The notes beneath the pieces were generated by a model that had not been told where the DNA came from, did no database searches, and saw only the letters and a program-made list of their open reading frames with translations. From Pseudonocardia sp. MH-G8 (GTDB lineage Bacteria > Actinomycetota > Actinomycetes > Mycobacteriales > Pseudonocardiaceae): DNA of 64,000 nt. Location: NCBI RefSeq assembly GCF_002262885.1, contig NZ_NKYF01000001.1:62001-126000 (forward strand). Direction: 5' to 3'. This document shows positions 33,588-41,778 of this stretch, piece by piece. How positions within the stretch are numbered: position 1 is the stretch's first letter; every line of letters begins with the position of its first letter. The translations under genes and the position numbers were made by a program.

Positions 33588-34691
33588 TCACCGACGGCTC
33601 GCGCCGAGGCGCAGCTCGCCGACATAGGCCCAGAACATCAGCACCAGCCCGAGGACGGCCGCGACCAGCACGCTCACCACGTGCCGCGCATCCAGACCTT
33701 CGAAGCCGTGCAGGTACGGGCTGAACCAGGTGAAGATGCGGGAGAACGGCCACCAGAAGCTGAACGTCTGCGCGATGTCCGGCAGGAAGGCCACCATCGT
33801 GAAGCCGCCGGCCACGAAGAACGTCGCGATCGCCCCGACGGTGAGCAGCGGCTGCGCGCTGCGGAACACCTTGAGCCAGTGCCCCAGCAGGATCCCCAGC
33901 CCGGCACAGGCGATCATCACCGGGATCATCGCGAGGTAGGTCAGCAGAACCCGGTCGAGGGGCACCCTGAACTCGGCGATCCAGTACGAGAGCCCGAGAG
34001 GCAGCAGGGACAGCGCCATCGCCATCACCGTGGCCGTGAACACGTTCGCGAGCCCGGAGACCGCGGGGTGCAACGGGGTGAGCAGGATCTCCTTGCGGGT
34101 TCGCCCCTCCCGCTCGAGGAGGAACAGGTTCGCCGCGATCAACGTGGCCCCGAAGAACAGCGCCAGCAGGACACTGCTGCCGCCCAGGTAGGACGAGCGC
34201 CAGGTGTCATGCGGTCGAACCCGCTGCATCTCCTCGGTGAGGACCAGCGCCGAATCCGGCGACGGCGTGTGGTTCAGCACCACCTCCAGCCGGCCGCGGA
34301 AGTTCTTGGCAGCGTCACTGTTGATGTTGAAGCTCTCGACCTGGAGTCGATTGGTGGTGGAGTAGTCGGCCGGGATGATCAGGATCATGTGCAGCCTGCC
34401 CCAGTCGAGTTGCTCCTTGGCACGGGCGTAGTCGGTCTCGACCACCTCGTAGTAGGGACCGAGGTCCGAGCCCACCGTCCGCACCTGCTGCTCCAACCGC
34501 TCGGCCTGCGGCCCCTGCGCCTGGTTGACCATCGCGATCGGGTAGGTGTCCCCGACCCCGCCGAAGATCATGGTGGACAGGATGAGCATCGCGAGCGGCA
34601 GGACGATCACCTGCACCAGCAGTGACCGCTGCCGGGTCAGCAGCTTCGTGTTGCGTACGTGGGTGGCCAGGACAGCGCGCACTAGTCGCAT
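33588..34691 (-). CDS. ABC-2 type exporter permease (second permease)
   Basis: 367 residues. One membrane segment near residues 22-44 (SLLVQVIVLPLAMLILSTMIF), a large outward-facing domain of about 130 residues, then five or six membrane segments from about 165 to the end, the ABC-2 exporter permease layout (YhhJ/DrrB-like). It is the distal gene of the TetR-ATPase-permease-permease operon, 25 bases from the other permease. The two permeases share the same plan but clearly differ in sequence, so the transporter is probably a heterodimer working with the single ATPase at 35862. It resembles the drug/product exporters of the pyoluteorin cluster in arrangement. Confidence 0.88.
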   Translation of the reverse strand: MRLVRAVLATHVRNTKLLTRQRSLLVQVIVLPLAMLILSTMIFGGVGDTYPIAMVNQAQGPQAERLEQQVRTVGSDLGPYYEVVETDYARAKEQLDWGRLHMILIIPADYSTTNRLQVESFNINSDAAKNFRGRLEVVLNHTPSPDSALVLTEEMQRVRPHDTWRSSYLGGSSVLLALFFGATLIAANLFLLEREGRTRKEILLTPLHPAVSGLANVFTATVMAMALSLLPLGLSYWIAEFRVPLDRVLLTYLAMIPVMIACAGLGILLGHWLKVFRSAQPLLTVGAIATFFVAGGFTMVAFLPDIAQTFSFWWPFSRIFTWFSPYLHGFEGLDARHVVSVLVAAVLGLVLMFWAYVGELRLGASRR

Positions 34692-34716
34692 CGTCGATCC
34701 CTCATCGTCCTTGCTC

Positions 34717-35844
34717 TCATTGTCCCTGTGCGAACGTCAGCTTGCGGCGCAGAACGGCGAGGGCGGCGGCGGTGAGCAGCACGACCAGCAGCACCATCCA
34801 CCACATGTAGCCCTGCATGCCGTAGACCGGCTCGATCCCCTCGGCGCTGTAGCGGATGTGGTCGGTGACGGCGCCGACCGGCCACCACCGCACGGCGTAC
34901 CAGAGCCACTCGAGGAGCCCCGAGTGCGCGTACCCGCGCATGTAGGACTCGAGGCCGACCAGCAGGAAGTGGATCAGCGCGACGACGGCGGCGATCGGCA
35001 CCAGGGGCAGCGACCTACGCAGCGTGACGCCGAGCAGCGCCCCGAGCGCGACCCCGTAGAAGAACAGCACCACGATCGGACCCCACGTTCCCGGGCCGAG
35101 GGCGGACACCGGGTACGGCAGCGTGAACTGCAGGGTCAGCAGCACCAGCGCCATCGTCACCAGGCTCTGCAGGAACGTCGCGGTCCACTTGCCGAGCACC
35201 AGGGGCCAGAACCCCTTGGGCGACAGGACGACCGCCTTGGCCGTCCCTTCCTCCCACTCGCGCGCGATGAGGTTGCCGGTGTTGACCATACCTCCGTAGA
35301 TCAGCGAGAACATGACCAGGCTCGCGCCCATGTAGCTCGCGAAGCCCATCTCCTGCTCCCAGCGCGGGCTCTCCTGCACCTGGACCTGGTGGGTCGGATC
35401 GACTTCGCCCTTGAACTGCATCAGCGCGCCCGTGAGCCGCAGCTGCAGGTTCTTCGTGATATCGGAGTTGATGTTGTAGACCCCGAGCCCCACCCGCGCG
35501 TCACCCGCCCGCACGTCCTCCTCGAAGGTCGACGGGATGCGGACGATGCCCATCGCCTCGCCGTTCTCGAAGCTGCGTTCGGCAACCTGCGGATCGGCGG
35601 TGACCAGCTTCCACGCCTTCCCGTCCTCGGAGGACTGCGCAGTGAGGATCCGCATCAGACGCTCCGTCGCCGGCCCCTCGGCGGCCTTGGCGACGTAGAG
35701 CGGGTTGGTCGTCGCTGCCTGCACGATGAACGAGTAGAGGAGCGTGAAGAACACCGGGAGCACGATCCCGATGATCAGGAAGCCCGGGTTGCGGAAACTC
35801 TGGACCAGATCTTTGCGCACGAGGGCGCCTGCCGCGGTGATCAC
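34717..35844 (-). CDS. ABC-2 type exporter permease (first permease)
   Basis: 375 residues with the same layout as its neighbour: an N-terminal membrane anchor (NPGFLIIGIVLPVFFTLLYSF), a soluble domain with GVYNINSDITKNLQLRL (the partner has SFNINSDAAKNFRGRL, a shared element), then about five membrane helices and a short cytoplasmic end. LIAREWEEGTAKAVVLSP is the coupling-type segment facing the ATPase. The gene lies 17 bases downstream of the ATPase gene. Probable substrate is the locus product, given the location between the halogenase operon and the precursor operon, but no specificity can be read from sequence. Confidence 0.88.
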   Translation of the reverse strand: MITAAGALVRKDLVQSFRNPGFLIIGIVLPVFFTLLYSFIVQAATTNPLYVAKAAEGPATERLMRILTAQSSEDGKAWKLVTADPQVAERSFENGEAMGIVRIPSTFEEDVRAGDARVGLGVYNINSDITKNLQLRLTGALMQFKGEVDPTHQVQVQESPRWEQEMGFASYMGASLVMFSLIYGGMVNTGNLIAREWEEGTAKAVVLSPKGFWPLVLGKWTATFLQSLVTMALVLLTLQFTLPYPVSALGPGTWGPIVVLFFYGVALGALLGVTLRRSLPLVPIAAVVALIHFLLVGLESYMRGYAHSGLLEWLWYAVRWWPVGAVTDHIRYSAEGIEPVYGMQGYMWWMVLLVVLLTAAALAVLRRKLTFAQGQ

Positions 35845-35861
35845 GACGATCCCCTTCCCTC

Positions 35862-36866
35862 TCAGTCGCGCAGCGCGCGGCCGGTGAACTGGAGGAAGAC
35901 GTCCTGGAGGTTGGACTCCTTCAGCTCGAACCGCACCAGCCGACCACCCAGCCCACTCGGGGTGTCCTCGAACCGCTGGATCAGCGCCAGTGCCTCCCTC
36001 GCCTCGCTGAGCTCGACCGTCACCGTGGCGTCCCTGCGCGCCACGGTCTGGCCGCGCTCGATGAGCTGCGCCGCCGAGACCGCGCTCTCCTCGTCGGCGA
36101 AATGCAGCAGCAGGCGCTGCTTGCCCGCGGTGTCCTTCAGCTCGGCGAGCGTGCCCTCGACCACCTTCGTGCCGTGGTCGAGGATCACGATGTGGTCGGA
36201 GAGCTGTTCGGCCTCCTCCATGTAGTTCGTCGTGAGCAGTACGGACATGCCCTGGTCCGCCAGCGCCCTGATCTGGTCCCAGATCGCCGCGCGGGAATGC
36301 ACGTCGACGCCGAGGGTGGGCTCGTCGAGCAGCAGCGCCTGCGGCTCGGTGAGCAGCGCCCTGGCCAACGCCAGCCGTCGCTGCATCCCCCCGGAGTAGG
36401 TGCCCACCCTGTCCTTGGCCCGGTCGGTCAGTTGCACCAGGTCGAGCACCGAATCGATGCGCTCGGGCAGCTGCCGGGAGTCCACGCCGTAGTACCGGCC
36501 GTGGAACACGAGGTTCTCGTGGGCGTTGAGGCTGTCGTACAGCGCGGTCTCCTGCGGCACCACGGCCAGGCTCTCCAGCACCTGCCGGCGATTCCGTACC
36601 GGGTCGTGGCCGAACACCCGCACCGTGCCCGAAGTGGGGCGCAACAGGCCGCAGATCAGGTTGACGGTCGTCGTCTTGCCGGAGCCGTTGGGCCCCAGCA
36701 AGCAGACGACCTTCCCCCTCGGTATCGCGAACGACACCTCGTTCACCGCCACGAGCGGCTCGTGTCGACGGCGCTCGAACTGGACGTGGGCCTCGTCCAG
36801 CACGATCGCTGCCGCGGCGCCGCGCTGGTGGGCCTGTGGGTCGTCGACCCAGGTCTGAGTTGTCAC
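35862..36866 (-). CDS. ABC exporter ATP-binding protein
   Basis: 334 residues from the GTG at 36866, preceded by GGAG. Walker A GPNGSGKTT (about residue 55), ABC signature YSGGMQRR, Walker B ALLLDEPT and the switch histidine region TTNYMEEAEQLSDH are all present. The C-terminal 100 residues match the DrrA-type regulatory domain, ending ESNLQDVFLQFTGR. Drug-exporting DrrA-like ATPases share this structure. The gene start overlaps or abuts the end of the TetR gene (stop at 36869-36871), so repressor and exporter are one transcription unit, a standard self-regulated efflux operon. Confidence 0.93.
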   Translation of the reverse strand: MTTQTWVDDPQAHQRGAAAAIVLDEAHVQFERRRHEPLVAVNEVSFAIPRGKVVCLLGPNGSGKTTTVNLICGLLRPTSGTVRVFGHDPVRNRRQVLESLAVVPQETALYDSLNAHENLVFHGRYYGVDSRQLPERIDSVLDLVQLTDRAKDRVGTYSGGMQRRLALARALLTEPQALLLDEPTLGVDVHSRAAIWDQIRALADQGMSVLLTTNYMEEAEQLSDHIVILDHGTKVVEGTLAELKDTAGKQRLLLHFADEESAVSAAQLIERGQTVARRDATVTVELSEAREALALIQRFEDTPSGLGGRLVRFELKESNLQDVFLQFTGRALRD

Positions 36867-36868
36867 GG

Positions 36869-37609
36869 TCACTCCTCGGTGGTCGGGTCCTGCGTCGAGC
36901 GATCGCCCTGCACCGGCGCCGCCGCCGTCGATTCCACGTCGACCTCGCCGGCCCCCTCCAGGACGACGCACGTCACGAAGAACTGGACGTGGTTGCGCAC
37001 GAGTTGGCGGGCGTACCTGCGGTCGTTCGCGCTCGCCTGCGCGTGCAGGTAGACGAAGCGCACGTTCGCCAGCGGAACCAGGAACTCCCAGACCAGCTGC
37101 TCCGCCGAGAAGTCGCCGCGAACCAGCCCCCGGTCGATCCACGCCTGCATGGGTCCGTGGAGCTGCCGCTGCACCTCGACGATCGCATCGGCGAGACTGC
37201 GGCCGGTGCTGGCCTGGCTGAGCATCCCCTCACGGATCAGCACGCTGGCGAACCGTCGTGCCCGCGGCTGGTCGAAGGCTTTCGTGATCTGCTCGGCGAG
37301 GTTCGTGATCGCGGCAGCCGGCGACATCCGCGCGAGCTCGTCCTGGCGCAACCCCAGCAGCGCGAGGTCGAGCAGACCGGCCTCCCGGAGCAGGGTGTCG
37401 AAGATGGCCTGCTTGCTCGCGAAGTGCGAGTAGATGCCGCTGTCGCGGATGCCGATCGACTCCGCGATCTCCCGCACCGACGTCGCCGCGAAGCCCTTGG
37501 TGGCGAACAGGGTGAGGGCGGCGTCCAGGAGCCGTTCACGAGTGGGAGTGGACTCCGTCTCCGACTTCGGCGGCCTGCCGAGTCGACGAGGAGCGGGAGA
37601 GGACGACAT
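36869..37609 (-). CDS. TetR-family repressor of the exporter operon
   Basis: 246 residues. Helix-turn-helix at about 27-70 (RERLLDAALTLFATKGFAATSVREIAESIGIRDSGIYSHF), a helical ligand domain after it, and an acidic tail (STQDPTTEE). First gene of the exporter operon and divergent from the SDR gene at 37789. Two similar partly palindromic sites (37621-37637 and 37757-37773) flank the intergenic region, one by each gene. The simplest reading is that it represses both its own exporter operon and the precursor operon until product or ligand appears. Confidence 0.9.
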   Translation of the reverse strand: MSSSPAPRRLGRPPKSETESTPTRERLLDAALTLFATKGFAATSVREIAESIGIRDSGIYSHFASKQAIFDTLLREAGLLDLALLGLRQDELARMSPAAAITNLAEQITKAFDQPRARRFASVLIREGMLSQASTGRSLADAIVEVQRQLHGPMQAWIDRGLVRGDFSAEQLVWEFLVPLANVRFVYLHAQASANDRRYARQLVRNHVQFFVTCVVLEGAGEVDVESTAAAPVQGDRSTQDPTTEE

Positions 37610-37620
37610 GCGCCAGATAC

Positions 37621-37637
37621 TAGCGGTCGCTCACTAA
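37621..37637. promoter_or_regulatory. Candidate TetR operator, copy 1
   Basis: The 17-base site TAGCGGTCGCTCACTAA has the partly palindromic form TTAGTGAGCG/ACCGCTA on the other strand. It lies 12 bases upstream of the TetR start codon at 37609. It matches copy 2 at 12 of 17 positions. Operators of the TTAGTGAGC type are common for TetR proteins. Confidence 0.55.
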
Positions 37638-37756
37638 TAATCAAGCCCCAGCTCCGGGCGGCCGCTCACCCCGAGCCCGTCGTGGCACACGAGCACCCCG
37701 AAGCGCTCGATGCCGCGGTGACCACGGACGACGGCCGGTGAGCACCTCTAGTATAT

Positions 37757-37773
37757 TTACGGGCGCCCGCTAA
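37757..37773. promoter_or_regulatory. Candidate TetR operator, copy 2
   Basis: TTACGGGCGCCCGCTAA, an imperfect palindrome around GGGCGCCC, in the same orientation as copy 1 and 16 bases upstream of the SDR start codon. The site is followed directly by the ribosome binding site GGAGG (37780-37784). Binding here would block the SDR promoter or leader. Confidence 0.5.
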
Positions 37774-37788
37774 TTTTTTGGAGGCCCG

Positions 37789-38706
37789 ATGATCAGTCCG
37801 GAAGTCATGGGAGCGGTCGTGGTGACCGGCGCGTCGAGCGGCATCGGGCAGGCCACGGCCCTTCGCCTGGCCCGGCGCGGCTACCAGGTCTACGCGGGGT
37901 TCCGCCGCCCGGAGGCGGGCAGGCAGCTCACCGGCAGGTCCCCGAACCTCGTTCCCGTGCACGTCGACGTGACCGAGCAGGACACCGTGGACGCGCTGCG
38001 CGAGCGGCTCACCCACGAACTGGGCGTCGTTCCGCTGCGCGGGTTGGTCAACAACGCGGGCACCACCACCGCGGCCCCGATCGAACACGTCCGCCTGGAC
38101 GACCTGCGCCGCGTGCTCGAGGTCAACGTCGTCGGTCAGGTCGCTATGACCCAGGCACTACTCCCGCTGCTGCGTCGAGACCATGGCCGAGTGATCAACA
38201 TCAGCTCGATGGGCGGTCGGATCGCCGGGCCGATCATGGGCCCGTACGCAGCGTCCAAGTTCGCGCTGGAGGCGGTCACCGACGCGCTCCGTCGCGAGGT
38301 GCTCAACCAGGGAATCGAGGTCGTGGCGGTCGAGCCCGGCGCGGTCGCGACCCCGATCTGGAGCAAGGTCGATGCCACGCTGGACGTCGCGAGCATGGCC
38401 CCGGAGGCACGCTTGCGCTACGGCGACCTGATCGTCGGCATGCAACAGGCGGTCTTCAAGGCCAGCGCCAGCCACGGCGTGCCTCCCGAGGAGATCGCCG
38501 AGGTCATCGAGGACGCGCTGACGCGGCGCCGACCACGCATCCGCTACCTGGTGGGCCCGTCGGCCCACACCCGGGTGTTCGCCGCCCGCCTGCTGCCGTC
38601 GCGGGTGTTCGACCGGATCCTCACCGGGGTCGTCCGCAGGGTCGGCGCACGGACCGCAGCCGCGAGGTCCGGTGCCCAGGACACGACCGACACGAAGGAG
38701 GCATGA
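37789..38706 (+). CDS. Short-chain dehydrogenase/reductase
   Basis: 305 residues. Cofactor loop TGASSGIGQATALRLARRG at residues 9-27, NNAG at about 87, catalytic Ser in NISSMGG and Tyr/Lys in PYAASKFALEAV, all intact, so a working classical SDR; the extra C-terminal 60 residues resemble the longer members that act on bulky hydrophobic or steroid-like substrates. A strong GGAGG ribosome site precedes the ATG. It is the first gene of the rightward precursor operon and probably controlled by the divergent TetR protein. Its stop lies 3 bases before the next gene. Substrate unknown; reduction of a beta-ketoacyl or aryl ketone is possible. Confidence 0.9.
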   Translation: MISPEVMGAVVVTGASSGIGQATALRLARRGYQVYAGFRRPEAGRQLTGRSPNLVPVHVDVTEQDTVDALRERLTHELGVVPLRGLVNNAGTTTAAPIEHVRLDDLRRVLEVNVVGQVAMTQALLPLLRRDHGRVINISSMGGRIAGPIMGPYAASKFALEAVTDALRREVLNQGIEVVAVEPGAVATPIWSKVDATLDVASMAPEARLRYGDLIVGMQQAVFKASASHGVPPEEIAEVIEDALTRRRPRIRYLVGPSAHTRVFAARLLPSRVFDRILTGVVRRVGARTAAARSGAQDTTDTKEA

Positions 38707-38709
38707 CCT

Positions 38710-39651
38710 GTGTCCCGTCCGCAGGGGTTCCACGAGTTCCCGGAGAGGCCCCACCCGTTCGTCGCGCCCGACCTCAGTCCCGGCGGGCTGCGGCTGCGTC
38801 CCGAGAGTCTCGGCCACAACGTCTACGCGCTGATGGCGAACCAGCCGCCCAAGGACAACAACGGCGTCGTCATCGGCAGCCGGGCCGCGCTCGTCGTCGA
38901 CGCCGGCGTGACCCCCACGGTGGGCGGTTACATCCAGCAGGAGGTCCGTGAACTCACCGACCGACCGATCCGCTACCTGGTGAACACGACCTACCACGGC
39001 GATCACACGTTCGGCAACAGCGCCTTCGGCCCGGAGGTCGCCATCGTGTCCTCCCGCCCGAACCGCGCCTGCATGGACGACCTCGACCGGGAGAAGCTGG
39101 CCCGGAGCGAGAGCATGTTCGGCGACCCGGCCCTCGACACCGTGCGCACCTGGCGCAAGCCGGACGTGGTGTTCGACCGTTTCCTGGAGGTCGACCTCGG
39201 GGGCAAGGTCGTCGAGTTGTGGCACTTCGGGCCGGGCAACGGCGCGGGCGACGTGCTGGTATACGTTCGCGACGACGGCGTGGTGTGGTCAGGGAACTTC
39301 CTGGTGCCGGCCGGCATGGTGCCGATGCTGCTGATCGGCGACCCGTGGTCCTACGCCAGATCCCTCCGCTCGGCGATGCGCGCACTCGACTTCGAACTGA
39401 TCGTGCCCGGCCACGGACCCATCGCTCCCGCGCGGGAGGCCTGCGCGTGGATGTTGCACTACCTGCAACTACTCGGCGAGCGGGTGGACGACGGCTTTCG
39501 GCGTGGGCAGGACCCCGACGACGTGATGGCGGACTTCCCGGTGCCCGACGGGGTGCTCGACGGCGGGGACGAAATGGTCCGCGCGCTCAACGAGTCGTTC
39601 CACAGGCTGAACATTCTCACTACTCACAGGAGACTCGAGCGCTCCTCCTGA
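38710..39651 (+). CDS. Metallo-beta-lactamase-fold hydrolase with altered metal ligands
   Basis: 313 residues from a GTG whose ribosome site (AAGGAGG) lies in the end of the SDR gene. The fold is recognisable: GVVIGSRAALVVDAGV, then NTTYHGDHTFGN in place of the usual NTHxHxDH, then GPGNGAGD in place of PGHTxGD, and PGHGP near 222. Thus the first histidine of HxHxDH and the later metal-binding histidine are Thr/Tyr and Asn. The DH pair and PGHGP remain, so one metal ion or none may be bound. Family members in aromatic polyketide pathways act as thioesterases or cyclases. That role is attractive here but is not shown by the sequence. Confidence 0.8.
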   Translation: MSRPQGFHEFPERPHPFVAPDLSPGGLRLRPESLGHNVYALMANQPPKDNNGVVIGSRAALVVDAGVTPTVGGYIQQEVRELTDRPIRYLVNTTYHGDHTFGNSAFGPEVAIVSSRPNRACMDDLDREKLARSESMFGDPALDTVRTWRKPDVVFDRFLEVDLGGKVVELWHFGPGNGAGDVLVYVRDDGVVWSGNFLVPAGMVPMLLIGDPWSYARSLRSAMRALDFELIVPGHGPIAPAREACAWMLHYLQLLGERVDDGFRRGQDPDDVMADFPVPDGVLDGGDEMVRALNESFHRLNILTTHRRLERSS

Positions 39652-39927
39652 CGGAATTCAACGGGCGCCGGTTGCTCGCCCTCGCCGCGGTCCACGGCCA
39701 CCCAGCAGCCCTTCGTCCCAAAGTATCACCGGGCATTTCAGCCGGGCGATCGAAGACACCCCCCACACCGCTGCCTATCGTGGTCCTGCGCCCAGCTGCC
39801 AGCCCGACCCACGAGGGTTGGGCCGATTCCAGGAGCTTCTCCTGTCCGCGCGGACGGTCCCGCGCACTCGTTCGTCGCGGCCTCGGGGCAATCGACCACG
39901 ACCGACATGTCGATGTGAGGTGTACCG

Positions 39928-41169
39928 GTGAAAGAAATTTATGAGATCGGCGAGGTACCTCCGCTCGGAGAGGTACCACGGACGATGTACGCCTCGGTCA
40001 TCCGGCAAAGCCGGTACGGCGCCCCTGAGCAGGCTTTCGGGATCGAGGTGGTGGACACTCCGCAACCCGGCCCGAACCAGGTGCTGGTCTACGTGATGGC
40101 CGCCGGGATCAACTACAACAACGTGTGGTCGGCGCTGGGCGCACCGCTCGACGTCATCGCCGCCCGGCAGCGGCGCGGGGCCACCGAGGACTTCCACATC
40201 GGGGGGTCCGAGGGGTCCGGCGTGGTCTGGGCGGTGGGATCCCGTGTGCGCTCCGTGTCGGTCGGTGACCACGTGGTGCTCTCCGGCTGCATGTGGGACG
40301 AGTCCGCCCCGGACATCCGGCTCGGAGCCGACCCGATGACGTCCGCAACCCAGGTGGTGTGGGGATACGAGGAGAACTTCGGCTCGTTCGCCCAGTTCGC
40401 CCTGGTCGACGACTACCAGTGCCACCCCAAACCGGCGAGCTTGACGTGGGAGGCGGCGGCGGCGTTCCTGCTCACCGGCGCCACGGCCTACCGCCAGCTC
40501 TGCGGCTGGCCGCCGAACACGGTGCGGCCCGGCGACCCGGTGCTGATCTGGGGTGGCGGTGGCGGACTGGGATCGATGGCGATCCAGATCGTGTCGCTGC
40601 TGGGCGGGATCCCCGTCGCGGTGGTGTCCAGCCCGGAGCGGGCCCGCTACTGCATCGATCTGGGCGCCCGGGGAGCCATCGACCGCCGCGAGTTCGACCA
40701 TTGGGGCCCGCTGCCCGCCTTCGACGACGAGGAGGCGATGACGCGCTGGATCCGGGGCGCACGGGCGTTCGGCAAGCAGTTCTGGGAGATCATCGGAGAG
40801 CGTCGCTCGCCCCGCGTCGTACTGGAGCACACCGGACGGGACACGATTCCCACGTCGATGTACCTGTGCGACAACGCCGGAATGGTCGTCATCTGCGGCG
40901 GCACCACCGGATACGACGCCGATGTCGATCTGCGGTTCCTGTGGATGCGGCAGAAGCGCCTGCAAGGCTCGCACTTCGCCAACCTCCAGCAGTGCCGGGA
41001 GGTCGTGGCACTGGTCGAATCCGGAAAGCTCGCACCGTGTTTGTCCTGGTGCGAGCCGTTCGAGAGCGTCGGTAAGGCGCACCAGCTGATGTACAACAAC
41101 GAGCACCCCGGCGGGAACATGGCGGTCCTCGTCAACGCCCCCGAGCCGGGACTGACGAACCTGCCCTGA
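39928..41169 (+). CDS. ccr: Crotonyl-CoA carboxylase/reductase
   Basis: 413 residues from GTG 39928 (GAGG upstream); about 275 bases of untranslated sequence separate it from the previous gene. The opening KEIYEIGEVPPLGEVP and the motifs GINYNNVWSALG, FHIGGSEGSGVVWAVG, NFGSFAQFALVDDYQCHPKP and WGGGGGLGSMAIQ are those of crotonyl-CoA carboxylase/reductases. These reductively carboxylate 2-enoyl-CoA with NADPH and CO2 to ethylmalonyl-CoA or longer alkylmalonyl-CoA. The Asn and NFGSF regions linked to CO2 binding look intact. In a PKS locus this enzyme normally supplies an alkylated extender, consistent with the unusual acyltransferase in module 2 of the PKS at 13590. Confidence 0.93.
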   Translation: MKEIYEIGEVPPLGEVPRTMYASVIRQSRYGAPEQAFGIEVVDTPQPGPNQVLVYVMAAGINYNNVWSALGAPLDVIAARQRRGATEDFHIGGSEGSGVVWAVGSRVRSVSVGDHVVLSGCMWDESAPDIRLGADPMTSATQVVWGYEENFGSFAQFALVDDYQCHPKPASLTWEAAAAFLLTGATAYRQLCGWPPNTVRPGDPVLIWGGGGGLGSMAIQIVSLLGGIPVAVVSSPERARYCIDLGARGAIDRREFDHWGPLPAFDDEEAMTRWIRGARAFGKQFWEIIGERRSPRVVLEHTGRDTIPTSMYLCDNAGMVVICGGTTGYDADVDLRFLWMRQKRLQGSHFANLQQCREVVALVESGKLAPCLSWCEPFESVGKAHQLMYNNEHPGGNMAVLVNAPEPGLTNLP

Positions 41170-41196
41170 TCCGCTCGGCCCGTTCCCGGAGGACAC

Positions 41197-41778
41197 ATGG
41201 CAAGGATTCCCTACCCGGACCTGACCGGCCTGCCGGAACAAGCTCGGGCCGCCCTCGACAGCATGGTCGCGCCACTGAACCTGATCCACATGTGCGCTCA
41301 CTCGCCCGGCCTGGTCGCACCGATCGTGAAGCTGAGCACCGCGGTACTGATGCGGATGCGGATGCCTCCGCGCCTCCGCGAGATGCTCATCCTGCGTACC
41401 GCGTCCCGGGTGGGCTGCGACTACGTCCTCACCCAGCACCGCACGATCGCCCGTGGCCTCGGGATGAGCGCCGGGGAGATCGACGCCATCTGCGCCGACG
41501 GCGCCCGGTGGGCGGGATTCTCCGAAGCGGACCTGCGGCTGCTCGAAGCCGCCGACCGGATCGTCCGCGACACGACGCTGCCCCCCGAGATGCTGGTCGG
41601 ACTGACCCGGTGGCTGAGCCACTCCCAGCTCGTCGAGCTGTTCGTCGTCGTCGGCCACTACCGGATGCTCAGCGGGCTGCTCAACGGGCTGGCCGTCGAC
41701 ATCGATCCCCACGGGGAGAGCTTCGCCGAACTCGCCGCGCACCACGACGCGCCCGGACACCAGACGAGAGTGCCATGA
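41197..41778 (+). CDS. Carboxymuconolactone decarboxylase-like protein
   Basis: 193 residues, GGAGG six bases before ATG 41197. It has the AhpD/CMD helical core: RLREMLILRTASRVGCDYVLTQHRTIARGLG, with a Cys and His but not the CxxC redox pair of AhpD, so a decarboxylase- or lactonase-like or structural role is more likely than peroxidase activity. It follows the crotonyl-CoA carboxylase/reductase gene and overlaps the ketosynthase gene by ATGA, so it is firmly part of the operon. Its contribution to the pathway is not known. Confidence 0.8.
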   Translation: MARIPYPDLTGLPEQARAALDSMVAPLNLIHMCAHSPGLVAPIVKLSTAVLMRMRMPPRLREMLILRTASRVGCDYVLTQHRTIARGLGMSAGEIDAICADGARWAGFSEADLRLLEAADRIVRDTTLPPEMLVGLTRWLSHSQLVELFVVVGHYRMLSGLLNGLAVDIDPHGESFAELAAHHDAPGHQTRVP

